This document shows, piece after piece, positions 1-5,854 of a DNA stretch of 5,854 nucleotides (its first letter is position 1; each line of letters opens with the position of its first letter). Origin of the DNA: Spirochaetales bacterium. GTDB taxonomy: Bacteria; Spirochaetota; Spirochaetia; Treponematales; UBA12059. Made by a program: the position numbers and the translations under genes. The notes below the pieces were generated by a model. The model searched no databases and was not told where the DNA came from. It worked only from the letters and a program-made list of their open reading frames with translations. The stretch covers positions 1 through 5,854 of the forward strand of contig JAFGUM010000059.1 of assembly GCA_016938515.1 (NCBI GenBank). The letters are read 5' to 3'.

Positions 1-1619
1 CCTCTGCGCATGGCGGCCTGGCCTGCCAGGTTGAGCGTCCACCCGTCATCAGGCGCGGCTTCGATGGCCGCGTCAAGCTCGGCCTGGTACGGCTCGCCCG
101 CCATGAACAGCGATTCCGCGAGACGGTAGCGGTACAGCGGCCGTTCCGGTTCGAGGCTCGCAGCCTGTCGGAAGGCTTTGATGGCTTCGGTGCGCTTGCC
201 GCGCCTGGCAAGGATGAGGCCGTACACGTATGACGCGGGCGCGTCGGCGAGGCCTTTGCGGAACAGCCTGGCCAAAACTGGTTCGGCTTTTGCCGGCTCT
301 CCGCCACCGTAATCGATCATGGCCTCCAGAGAGTCGAGAGTAACCTTGTCGTACCCCAGTTCCCTAAGTCTGGCAGAGCACTCGAGAGCGTCATCCCAGG
401 CGCCTTGTTCGTAAAATCCCCGCGCCGCGGCCAGCCAGGCGGCAGAAGCATCCGATGGCTGCCCGGCTTTTTCCAGCGCCCTGGCATAGTTGCGCGAGTA
501 AATGGGCATGGTAGGTTCGCCCCGCGCCGCGACCCCGTACGACGAGGCGGCTTTTGCCCACGAGCCGCCGTTGTAGTAGGCGTGGCCGAGCAGATTGGCC
601 AGACGGGGGCTGCCCGCCACGCGCGCCGCGTCGGATTCCAGCGCTTCTTTGAGGCGGGAGTACTCACCACACAGGTACATGACGTTGTAGCGTTCCTCTA
701 TGGCTTCTTCTTTGGTCGGGTCAAGGGCAAGACACTCTTCGATGGCCTGTGCCGCTTCGCCTGGCATATCGAGACGGAGGAGGCACTCGGCTTTCAAAAA
801 CGCGTCGTTGGCGGTTTCGGCTCCCCTGTCAGCGATTTTTTGCAGCTGGACGAGGGCTGCGACAAAGTAACCGAGTGAAAACAAACCTTCGGCGAGGCGC
901 CTGCGCTGGTCGGCATCGGCCTCGATGATACGGGCATAGCGCAGGTAGTCAGCTTCTACCTCGACTGGCCTGGACTCTACACGGTATGAGACGAGACGGA
1001 ACACCGCGGGCTCGCTGTAGCTCTGCGCCGCGAAGGCGATTCCTCCGGAGGCCAGAGAATCGTCTTCGGCCTCGAGCGCAAAGCGGCCGTTTACCATAAC
1101 GACAAAGTGCGAGCCCCTGGCTACAACGCTCAGTACGAATCGGCTTGCGCCGCGCGCCCACGGACACGCGGTCCACGGTATGAGCGTGCGTGGCTCACCG
1201 TTGAATACCATATCCAGTCTTACGTCTGCTTCGCTGGAGATGAGTGCGTACACGAACGATGATTCAGCAGCTTTGCGCAGCAGTAGACCGGCAGCCCGTA
1301 ACGGGCTAGCCCGTAGCGGGCTAGCTTGCTGCGGGCTAGCTTGCTCTTGGTCATCATCGCTAAAATCTATCTCCGCCTCGATGGAAACATCAGCGTAGCG
1401 GAAGGTTCCATCGTCTGCCCACGCGAACAGGCTCGGTTTCTTCAATTCTAGAACGAAGGCGCCATCCTCAACACGGGTGTGGTAGCGGGATTCGTCCACC
1501 GCCTCGAATCCGGAGGCTTCAAGGCTGGAAAAGTCCGGGCAGTATCGGTGTTCCGGAGAAGAACCTGGAGCCGGAGGCGGTGCGGGCTTTGTAAACAGGG
1601 TGCGCAGAAACCTGAACAT
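1..1619 (-). CDS. Jelly-roll (LamG/DUF1080-like) plus TPR-repeat protein, C-terminus cut by window edge
   Basis: The minus-strand frame is open from an ATG at 1619 to the left edge: 539 codons with no stop, so the 3' end lies outside the window. An in-frame TGA at 1628-1626 just upstream makes this ATG the first possible Met start; no convincing Shine-Dalgarno precedes it. Residues 1-20 are a short basic and proline-rich leader (MFRFLRTLFTKP, then APPPAPG), not a clear signal peptide. Residues about 30-215 alternate predicted beta strands (FVLELKKPSLFAWADDG, AAGLLLRK, SFVYALIS, HFVVMVNGRF, GGIAFAAQSY), the pattern of concanavalin/LamG-like or DUF1080 sandwiches. Residues about 240-539 are TPR-like helical pairs, with A/G/Y/A spacing and ends such as CLALDPTKEEA and AASLEPERPLY. 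TPRs are protein-docking scaffolds; the ligand here is unknown. A loop at residues 91-110 contains a 5-residue tandem repeat. The domain call is by pattern only, and the molecular role is not recognised. Confidence 0.85.
   Translation of the reverse strand, partial: MFRFLRTLFTKPAPPPAPGSSPEHRYCPDFSSLEASGFEAVDESRYHTRVEDGAFVLELKKPSLFAWADDGTFRYADVSIEAEIDFSDDDQEQASPQQASPLRASPLRAAGLLLRKAAESSFVYALISSEADVRLDMVFNGEPRTLIPWTACPWARGASRFVLSVVARGSHFVVMVNGRFALEAEDDSLASGGIAFAAQSYSEPAVFRLVSYRVESRPVEVEADYLRYARIIEADADQRRRLAEGLFSLGYFVAALVQLQKIADRGAETANDAFLKAECLLRLDMPGEAAQAIEECLALDPTKEEAIEERYNVMYLCGEYSRLKEALESDAARVAGSPRLANLLGHAYYNGGSWAKAASSYGVAARGEPTMPIYSRNYARALEKAGQPSDASAAWLAAARGFYEQGAWDDALECSARLRELGYDKVTLDSLEAMIDYGGGEPAKAEPVLARLFRKGLADAPASYVYGLILARRGKRTEAIKAFRQAASLEPERPLYRYRLAESLFMAGEPYQAELDAAIEAAPDDGWTLNLAGQAAMRR
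1290..1349 (-). repeat. 15-nt in-frame tandem repeat, about four copies, palindromic units
   Basis: Read on the minus strand, four consecutive 15-nt units are CAAGAGCAAGCTAGC, CCGCAGCAAGCTAGC, CCGCTACGGGCTAGC and CCGTTACGGGCTGCC. They encode QEQAS, PQQAS, PLRAS and PLRAA (residues 91-110 of the jelly-roll/TPR protein). The period equals five codons, so copy-number change would keep the frame. The units are also self-complementary: 9-nt arms GCTAGCCCG and CGGGCTAGC flank TAG at 1305-1325, and 7-nt arms AGCCCGT and ACGGGCT flank one A at 1293-1307. All of this is read directly from the bases. Confidence 0.9.
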
Positions 1620-1627
1620 GGCGCGTC

Positions 1628-1657
1628 ATACTACCCGCGCGCGCCAGCTCTGCGCAA
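1628..1657 (-). promoter_or_regulatory. Possible sigma-70-like promoter for the jelly-roll/TPR gene
   Basis: On the minus strand TTGCGC (1657-1652) and TAGTAT (1633-1628) are separated by 18 nt. The -10 box ends 8 nt before the ATG at 1619, so a start at the usual distance would give a leaderless or nearly leaderless mRNA, which would fit the absent ribosome binding site. The -35 box is a weak match and the spacer is very GC-rich, so this is tentative. Read-through from pfp, 99 nt upstream, is the alternative. Confidence 0.25.
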
Positions 1658-1666
1658 GCGCTTGCG
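1653..1666. promoter_or_regulatory. 14-nt perfect palindrome, possible operator
   Basis: CGCAAGCGCTTGCG is a perfect palindrome with no spacer, lying between pfp and the jelly-roll/TPR gene and overlapping the candidate -35 box at 1657-1652. Position and symmetry suit a dimeric regulator site, but no known operator is recognised, and short GC-rich palindromes also arise by chance. It is not followed by a U-tract, so it is not a typical terminator. Confidence 0.3.
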
Positions 1667-1718
1667 GGTGTCTCGAAGCTTTGTGAAGATGAGCCCCGCG
1701 CCGTGGGCGTCGGCCTTC

Positions 1719-3380
1719 TCAGGAACTTTGATGCTCGAGGAGCAGGGTTTCGGTCGGGCGGTCGCATACGGACGCTGGGCCGTAATACTGGATAGCACCG
1801 GGGAAGCGGTAGAGGGTTTCCACGGCGCAGCTGTCGCGCATGGCCGCAAAGGCTCTGAATGGGGCACCGGCCAGGTCGACGAGAGCCTTCTTTATAACGG
1901 GTTTGTCGGCGCCGTGCCTTCGCTCCATATTCATCATCATGGTAAGTGGAATGCCACCGGCAATCCAGGCGCTCGATGGCTTTGACAGGTTGCGTACAGA
2001 CGACAGGTAGCCGGTAAGGCCGTTGGCCACGAGTACGAACGCGGCGTAGCCCAGCGAGTGGCAATAGTCGGCGTCGAAGTTGGACGGGAACGCGCACCGC
2101 CCTTCGTAGCCAAAGAAATGGTTCTGCGCGCTGAACGAGCCTTTGTAGCTTCCTGAAGCCTTGAGGCTTGCAAGACGCTTTTCTACCATCGCGATCATCA
2201 GTTTTTCTGTTTCGATGCGCGATACCTGCACGTTGCCGTGGGGATCACGATCCATTATAAGCTGACGTTGTATGTCCGCGGGCAGGCTCGTGTACAGCGT
2301 GCGTGAGTCTCCGGCGAGTGCTTCCGAAACGAAGGCTACGCGTGCTTCGTCCCCTGTCGCGGCTTTGAACTCATCTCCACGCGACGCCATTAGCTCGTTG
2401 AGCTCGGCTATGAGCGTTTTGAAGTCCGGGATAAACTCTATGAGACCCTCCGGTATGAGTATAACCCCAAAGTTCATGCCGCGAGCGGAGCGCGCTACTA
2501 TGGACGAGCATATAGTTTCAGTTACCTGTGCGAGCGTCTGACCCTTGGCTTCTACTTCCTCGGAAATGAGCGCGACGTTGGGACGGCACTGCAGAGCGCA
2601 TTCGAGTGCTATGTGGCTGGCGGATCGGCCCATCAGCTTGATAAAATGCCAGTACTTTCGCGCGCTTGCCGCGTCGCGCTCTATGTTGCCAATGAGCTCG
2701 GCGTAGGTTTTCGTCGCTGTATCAAAGCCAAACGAGGCCTCGATGTATTCGTTTTTAAGGTCGCCGTCTATGGTTTTGGGTACTCCGGTTACCGAACAGG
2801 GCACGTTCTGCTCGAGGAAGTACTCGGCGAGCAGCGCCGCGTTGGTATTCGAGTCATCGCCTCCGATTATGACCACGGCATCGAGGCCGTGCTTGCGCGC
2901 TGTAGCGGCGCTCGCGGCGAATTGCTCTGGCGTCTCTATCTTGGTGCGGCCGGAACCTATGATGTCAAAACCGCCGGTGTTGCGATACTCGGCGATGGCT
3001 TTTTCATCCAATTCTACGCTCGTATCGTCTACGAGGCCGCCTGGGCCGCCTTTGAAGCCAATGAGCCGTGATTCGGTGTTGCCAGCCTTGAGGCCGTCAA
3101 ACAGACCCGCGATGACGTTGTGCCCGCCCGGTGCCTGACCGCCGGATAGTATCACGCCTACCGTCAGCTTTTTTCTGGATGACGTGCACTGGCCGGTAAC
3201 GAACTCGGCTATCGGTTCTCCGTAGCAGTGGGGAAACAACGACCGCAGCGCATCCTGGTCTGCGACCGATTCTGTAGAGCCCCCCAGCGTAACCGAGACG
3301 GAATCGATTCCACCCGCGAGCACAGGCGGCAGTTTGGGGGCATACGAATAACGGGCTTCCTGCAGGGGTGATCGTTCCAT
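1719..3380 (-). CDS. pfp: Pyrophosphate--fructose 6-phosphate 1-phosphotransferase (long PPi-dependent phosphofructokinase)
   Basis: This cytoplasmic glycolytic enzyme reversibly phosphorylates fructose 6-phosphate to fructose 1,6-bisphosphate using pyrophosphate instead of ATP. The 553-residue protein has the length of the long PFP clade (plant beta subunit, Borrelia, Treponema), well above the roughly 320 of ATP-PfkA. Visible motifs are GGQAPGGHN (80-88), GGDDSNTNA (173-181), [10 protein letters not shown] (201-210), MGRSASH (250-256), IPEG (309-312) and GYEGR (424-428). D176 and K202 replace the two glycines that mark ATP-dependent enzymes, so PPi use is strongly indicated; D205 sits where the catalytic base lies. 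The ATG at 3380 is preceded by AGGAG (3391-3387) with a 6-nt spacer, a strong start. The gene lies 115 nt downstream of the HD-GYP gene with an AT-rich leader. No truncation or missing key residue is seen. In spirochaetes this enzyme usually carries the main phosphofructokinase flux; that is family knowledge, not shown here. Confidence 0.97.
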   Translation of the reverse strand: MERSPLQEARYSYAPKLPPVLAGGIDSVSVTLGGSTESVADQDALRSLFPHCYGEPIAEFVTGQCTSSRKKLTVGVILSGGQAPGGHNVIAGLFDGLKAGNTESRLIGFKGGPGGLVDDTSVELDEKAIAEYRNTGGFDIIGSGRTKIETPEQFAASAATARKHGLDAVVIIGGDDSNTNAALLAEYFLEQNVPCSVTGVPKTIDGDLKNEYIEASFGFDTATKTYAELIGNIERDAASARKYWHFIKLMGRSASHIALECALQCRPNVALISEEVEAKGQTLAQVTETICSSIVARSARGMNFGVILIPEGLIEFIPDFKTLIAELNELMASRGDEFKAATGDEARVAFVSEALAGDSRTLYTSLPADIQRQLIMDRDPHGNVQVSRIETEKLMIAMVEKRLASLKASGSYKGSFSAQNHFFGYEGRCAFPSNFDADYCHSLGYAAFVLVANGLTGYLSSVRNLSKPSSAWIAGGIPLTMMMNMERRHGADKPVIKKALVDLAGAPFRAFAAMRDSCAVETLYRFPGAIQYYGPASVCDRPTETLLLEHQSS

Positions 3381-3457
3381 TGTCTTCTCCTGATAAAAAT
3401 TACAAAGAGCACAAATAAAAATAAAGAAAATGCTTCCAGCACTACTGCGTGGCTTTG

Positions 3458-3486
3458 ATCATACTGGATGAAGATTCCCGGAGCAA
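3458..3486 (-). promoter_or_regulatory. Candidate sigma-70-like promoter for pfp
   Basis: On the minus strand TTGCTC (3486-3481) and TATGAT (3463-3458) are spaced by exactly 17 nt. The -10 box matches consensus at five of six positions, the -35 box only at its TTG. It lies in the gap between the HD-GYP stop and pfp and would give a leader of about 70 nt. The distal part of that leader (about 3392-3430) is rich in A and T, which would leave the AGGAG ribosome site accessible. No convincing terminator for the HD-GYP gene is seen in the gap, so some read-through into pfp is possible. Confidence 0.35.
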
Positions 3487-3495
3487 GGTTGGCTC

Positions 3496-4698
3496 TTAAA
3501 TTTCAGCCGGATTGTCCTTGTCATCGTCTTTGGCCATCACCTTTTCAGCCTCTTCGCGACGAACTGGTTTTAGTATCCTGACGCCGCTTTCGGATGTCTG
3601 GATGATGGTTTCCTTGCCGTCTGGCGTCTTTGATCCTAGTACGAGGACCACGGGGTAGCGGGGATTGTCCGGGTTTACGTCTACGACCTGTCCCAGCTTC
3701 GAATTGGTAAGCAACACGAATGAACCGACGGGGTATACCGATAGCGAATACACCAGGGATTTGATTACCAGGTCGTCGTACTGCTTTCCTTCATTTTTAA
3801 GAATATCCACCATGCCCGCGTAGCCCTCGCGCGCCTCTTTGTACGGGCGCGACGCGGTTACGGCGTCGTACGAGCAGGCTACCGCAATAATGCGAGCGTA
3901 CAGCGATATCTTGTCGCCGGTAAGTCCCCTGGGGTAGCCGGTTCCGTTCATGCGCTCGTGGTGCTCCAGCGCAGCGAGGCAGATCGCCAGCGGAAATTGC
4001 TTTTCCTTGAGAATGTTGTATCCGAGGATGGGGTGCGCGGTAATTGACTTGCGTTCCTGATCCGACAGTTTGCGGTGTGCCATGTACAGCTGCGGTGGCA
4101 ACCGTACCATGCCAATCTCGTGCAGCACTGAGGCGACCCCCAGCTCTATCAGCCGGTGCGGCGGTAGCCTGACATGCCCACCGAGTACGATGGCCAGCAC
4201 GGTGGAGCGAACAGAGTGGTTTACCAGATAGTTAGACGTGGTGGCCGCGCTGCCAAGGATGCGTAGCACGTAGCGCTTGTTTTCCAGTATGACATCGCAG
4301 AGGGTCTTTACCTTGTCCGAGAGTTCCTTGAGGCTTATTTCGCCCTTTGTGACGTACCGCGTATACACAGAATCAACGTATTCCAGAAACTGTACGTAAA
4401 AGACGTTGACCTTGTCGAGGTTTTCCTTGTCTGCCGCCGTCTGAGACGTTACAGGGCGGTTTTCAGCGTCTCCGCTGTCTTCTGCCTCTTCAGCCTCAGC
4501 CGCCGGTACATCATCGCCGTTGATTGGAGCCCCATCGGTGAAGACTTCGCGTATCTCCCATTCGGCGAGCCTGTTGATGAGCCCGGCTGTTACGGGGGTC
4601 TCTGGAGACAACAGTATATACGCTTCGTCCAGAAAGACTGGTTCGGAGTAGTACGTATCCGGCACCAGATCCCTGAACGGTATGGAATTCATGCCCAT
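3496..4698 (-). CDS. HD-GYP domain protein with degenerate active site (c-di-GMP phosphodiesterase-like)
   Basis: HD-GYP proteins hydrolyse cyclic di-GMP at a di- or tri-metal centre and so control motility and surface behaviour. This 400-residue protein has an N-terminal cap (4-56, IPFRDLVPDTYYSEP onward) as found before many HD-GYP domains, an acidic linker (57-90), the helical HD-GYP core (about 100-315), a C-terminal beta domain (322-378, VYPVGSFVLLTNSKLG onward) and a charged acidic tail. Conserved elements are NHS (H161), AHP (H222), HHERMNGTGYP (246-256, intact GYP) and SRPY (283-286). The usual HDIGK is HEIGM (193-197), and the Asp of the usual VAD-x-[FY]DA motif is Cys275. Two metal-ligand positions and the conserved Lys are therefore altered, and activity is uncertain. 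No signal peptide or membrane span is seen, so it is probably cytosolic. The ATG at 4698 follows AGAGGGG; Met3 is a second possible start. The gene diverges from the membrane-protein gene. Confidence 0.93.
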   Translation of the reverse strand: MGMNSIPFRDLVPDTYYSEPVFLDEAYILLSPETPVTAGLINRLAEWEIREVFTDGAPINGDDVPAAEAEEAEDSGDAENRPVTSQTAADKENLDKVNVFYVQFLEYVDSVYTRYVTKGEISLKELSDKVKTLCDVILENKRYVLRILGSAATTSNYLVNHSVRSTVLAIVLGGHVRLPPHRLIELGVASVLHEIGMVRLPPQLYMAHRKLSDQERKSITAHPILGYNILKEKQFPLAICLAALEHHERMNGTGYPRGLTGDKISLYARIIAVACSYDAVTASRPYKEAREGYAGMVDILKNEGKQYDDLVIKSLVYSLSVYPVGSFVLLTNSKLGQVVDVNPDNPRYPVVLVLGSKTPDGKETIIQTSESGVRILKPVRREEAEKVMAKDDDKDNPAEI

Positions 4699-4726
4699 TG
4701 ACCCCTCTCAGACGATATTCTATGCT
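4698..4726 (+). promoter_or_regulatory. Candidate sigma-70 promoter for the rightward gene pair
   Basis: TTGACC (4698-4703) and TATGCT (4721-4726) are separated by 17 nt, matching consensus at five and four of six positions. The -35 box abuts the first base of the divergent HD-GYP start codon. Transcription would begin near 4733, giving a leader of about 70 nt ahead of the ATG at 4806. On the opposite strand TAGAAT (4722-4717) is a possible -10 box for the HD-GYP gene, with no good -35; if both are real, the promoters overlap and would compete. Confidence 0.45.
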
Positions 4727-4745
4727 TTGTTCGTGCGTTACGCTA

Positions 4746-4758
4746 CCGCTTTTAGCGG
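4746..4758. other. Short inverted repeat in the divergent intergenic region
   Basis: CCGCT and AGCGG flank TTT, a perfect 5-bp stem with a 3-nt loop. It sits in the predicted leader of the rightward pair, 34 nt before the GGAG ribosome site, and upstream of the HD-GYP candidate -10 box on the other strand. It could be an operator half-site pair or a small RNA hairpin. It lacks a U-run, so it is not a standard terminator. Chance occurrence is quite possible at this length. Confidence 0.25.
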
Positions 4759-4805
4759 AATCCCGGCTAAAACGTCCCCTGTTCTTATTATTGGAGACAA
4801 TCCGC

Positions 4806-5672
4806 ATGAAGTTTAAAACAATATTTGTTCTTTTCAACGTAATTCTGATATTCTCCTTCGCGTTTGTCTTTCTGATGCCGTTTTTTCTGCTCGGACTCAA
4901 CTATTCCGCGAGATTCTGGCTGGGAAACTGGCCGCTGTTTCTGTTTTTTTTGATAATACTCGCCGGCTTCAACGCATTTTTCGCGTTTAATTGGCGACTG
5001 TTCACGCTGCTGGAGTCAGAAGACTGGGAAGGGCTCGGTAGCTTGCTGTCCGAGCGCGTGTTCGAGAAAAAGCGCAGGGACCGGCGCACGATCAAGCTAC
5101 TGGTAAACACTGCGTTGCTGCGCGGGGACATGGCAACGGTCGAGCGGCTGGAGAGCGTACTCCGGGCTGATAGACCCCGCGCGCTGAGGAGGGATGCCGT
5201 GCTGTTCGGCGCGGCGCGGCTCCTCAAGAACGATGCCGTAGCCAGCGAGGCGTTTATGGCGGAGTTTGCGGATGGCGCTGGCGTAGACAATCCACGCTGG
5301 ATAGCGTTCTACCACGCTTTTGCCAGGGTGGTGGGTGGCCATAGCTCAGAAGCCGCCGCGACGCTGGAGCCGCTGATGTCCAGCCGCGAGCCGGTGCTGG
5401 CTGTTCTGGCAGCGTACCTCGCAGGCACGCTGTGCGCGGCCCAAGCCGACCCGGCTACCCGGCTACGACTCACCGAAGGAGCCGAACAGAAGCGTGCAAC
5501 CATCGCCGCACGATATCCCGAGAAATCGTGGGCCAGGGAAGTAGAGCGTGCCAAGACAGAGATCCACGTCGTCATTTTGTCAAGAATCCTGGATGAGGCC
5601 AGCGCGTGGCTTCATCCGCATGAACGCGCCGGAATCGACGGGGCAGGCCTGCCGTCCGAGGCAAAATCATGA
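4806..5672 (+). CDS. Two-span membrane protein with cytoplasmic alpha-solenoid (TPR-like), unknown function
   Basis: The product has 288 residues. Two hydrophobic segments (about 6-30, TIFVLFNVILIFSFAF onward, and 41-62, NWPLFLFFLIILAGFNAFFAF) are joined by a short loop. The basic N-terminus (MKFK) and the cluster EKKRRDRR (87-94) after the second span suggest both ends lie in the cytoplasm. Residues about 65-270 are almost entirely amphipathic helices with small-residue spacing like TPR or related solenoids (LLVNTALLRGDMATVERLES; ALLKN-type pairs), suggesting an inner-membrane scaffold. I chose the ATG at 4806 because GGAG (4793-4796) lies 9 nt upstream and the hydrophobic region starts at once; a longer TTG-initiated frame from 4698 has no ribosome site and would begin on the HD-GYP start codon. 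The last four bases overlap the next gene (ATGA), suggesting coupled translation. I do not recognise a named family. Confidence 0.88.
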   Translation: MKFKTIFVLFNVILIFSFAFVFLMPFFLLGLNYSARFWLGNWPLFLFFLIILAGFNAFFAFNWRLFTLLESEDWEGLGSLLSERVFEKKRRDRRTIKLLVNTALLRGDMATVERLESVLRADRPRALRRDAVLFGAARLLKNDAVASEAFMAEFADGAGVDNPRWIAFYHAFARVVGGHSSEAAATLEPLMSSREPVLAVLAAYLAGTLCAAQADPATRLRLTEGAEQKRATIAARYPEKSWAREVERAKTEIHVVILSRILDEASAWLHPHERAGIDGAGLPSEAKS

Positions 5673-5854
5673 GCAGGGGTATGCTCCGCTGGCATATCGT
5701 CGTAGTGTTGCTGGCTCTGACAGTAGTGTGTGCCGCGGCTTTGCCGAAAGGCGCGACGTTCATGGCAGATGGGCCAGACTACATAGCCGAAGCGGTAGGC
5801 ACGGGAGACAGCGAAGCCGCGGCCCAGAATGACGCGCTTCGTGCGGCCATCGGC
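5669..5854 (+). CDS. Exported protein, LPP20/FlgT-N-like start, C-terminus cut by window edge
   Basis: The frame is open from ATG at 5669 to the right edge (62 codons). GAGG at 5658-5661 lies 7 nt before the ATG, and the start overlaps the previous stop as ATGA, so the two genes are probably one operon. Residues 1-25 form a signal peptide: MSRGMLRWH, a hydrophobic core IVVVLLALTVV, then CAAAL. Signal peptidase I cleavage around AAA is most likely. Cys21 is preceded by Val, which fits a lipobox poorly, but a lipoprotein is not excluded given loose spirochaetal lipoboxes. The mature start (PDYIAEAVGTGDSEAAAQNDALRAAIG, positions 36-62) has the short strand followed by a G-x-G and an Ala-rich helix with A-x-x-x-A-L spacing typical of LPP20 and FlgT N-terminal domains. 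The resemblance is by pattern and the family call is tentative. The protein probably sits in the periplasm or envelope. Confidence 0.8.
   Translation, partial: MSRGMLRWHIVVVLLALTVVCAAALPKGATFMADGPDYIAEAVGTGDSEAAAQNDALRAAIG

Noticed and set aside
405..878. 157-residue plus-strand open frame opposite the TPR region
   Set aside because: It lies wholly antisense to a continuous TPR-encoding frame, and its Arg/Gly/Phe-rich composition is typical of an antisense shadow.
1305..1325. The 9-bp hairpin as an intrinsic terminator
   Set aside because: It lies inside an open coding frame, has no U-tract on either strand and is explained by the 15-nt tandem repeat.
1519..2097. 192-residue minus-strand open frame bridging the pfp 3' end and the jelly-roll/TPR 5' end
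   Set aside because: It is Arg/Pro-rich low-complexity translation in another frame of two well-supported genes, with no recognisable motif. It is a GC-driven shadow, not a frameshifted gene piece.
2613..3138. Overlapping plus-strand open frames of 152 and 131 residues opposite pfp
   Set aside because: They are antisense to the conserved catalytic core of pfp, whose motifs are unmistakable in the minus frame, and have no ribosome site or family motif.
3431..3495. Possible terminator after the HD-GYP gene
   Set aside because: Only 4-5 bp imperfect stems (for example GAGC/GCTC, or AGCCAC pairing with GTGCT through a bulge) can be drawn. The T-rich stretch lies within the pfp leader and is not directly after a stable stem.
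4698..4805. Possible 36-residue N-terminal extension of the membrane protein from a TTG at 4698
   Set aside because: It has no ribosome site, starts on the HD-GYP start codon and covers the divergent promoter region. The ATG at 4806 has GGAG at good spacing and begins directly with a membrane span.
5728..5735. Lipoprotein signal (LTVVC) in the last gene
   Set aside because: Val directly before the Cys is a poor lipobox, and AAA after the hydrophobic core offers a normal signal peptidase I site. It is kept only as a minor alternative.

Overview
The window is a compact bacterial chromosomal segment with five protein-coding genes, two of them cut by the window edges. It shows no RNA genes, insertion sequences or CRISPR. 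The best guess for the source is a moderately GC-rich spirochaete (Treponema/Spirochaeta-like). This rests on the long pyrophosphate-dependent phosphofructokinase, an HD-GYP protein with a conserved N-terminal cap and C-terminal beta domain, and several TPR-type proteins, a mix typical of Spirochaetales. The assignment is inference; long PFPs also occur in Chlamydiae, Bacteroidetes and plants.

Left part, minus strand, read from about 4700 down to 1: (i) an HD-GYP-type cyclic-di-GMP phosphodiesterase-like protein (4698-3496) whose hallmark HD motif is HE and which has lost other conserved ligand positions; (ii) a full-length PPi-dependent phosphofructokinase, pfp (3380-1719), with intact catalytic and PPi-specificity motifs; (iii) a large protein with an N-terminal jelly-roll (LamG/DUF1080-like) domain followed by TPR-like repeats (1619 to beyond the left edge). 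The third gene does not appear as a closed ORF because its stop lies outside the window. The gaps between these genes are 115 and 99 nt, so they may be separately promoted rather than one tight operon.

Right part, plus strand, from 4806: a two-span membrane protein with a cytoplasmic alpha-solenoid (4806-5672), overlapped by 4 nt (ATGA) with a secreted protein whose start resembles the LPP20/FlgT-N-like family (5669 to beyond the right edge). This pair is divergent from the HD-GYP gene. The 107-nt divergent region holds a good sigma-70-like promoter for the rightward pair and a small hairpin.

The genes combine central glycolysis (pfp), probable second-messenger sensing (HD-GYP) and envelope or scaffold proteins. 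No dedicated shared pathway can be proved from the sequence. The most notable observations are the degenerate HD-GYP active site, an in-frame 15-nt palindromic tandem repeat inside a loop of the jelly-roll domain, and a 14-nt palindrome overlapping a possible promoter before the TPR gene. I see no clear evidence of a wholly new multi-gene system.
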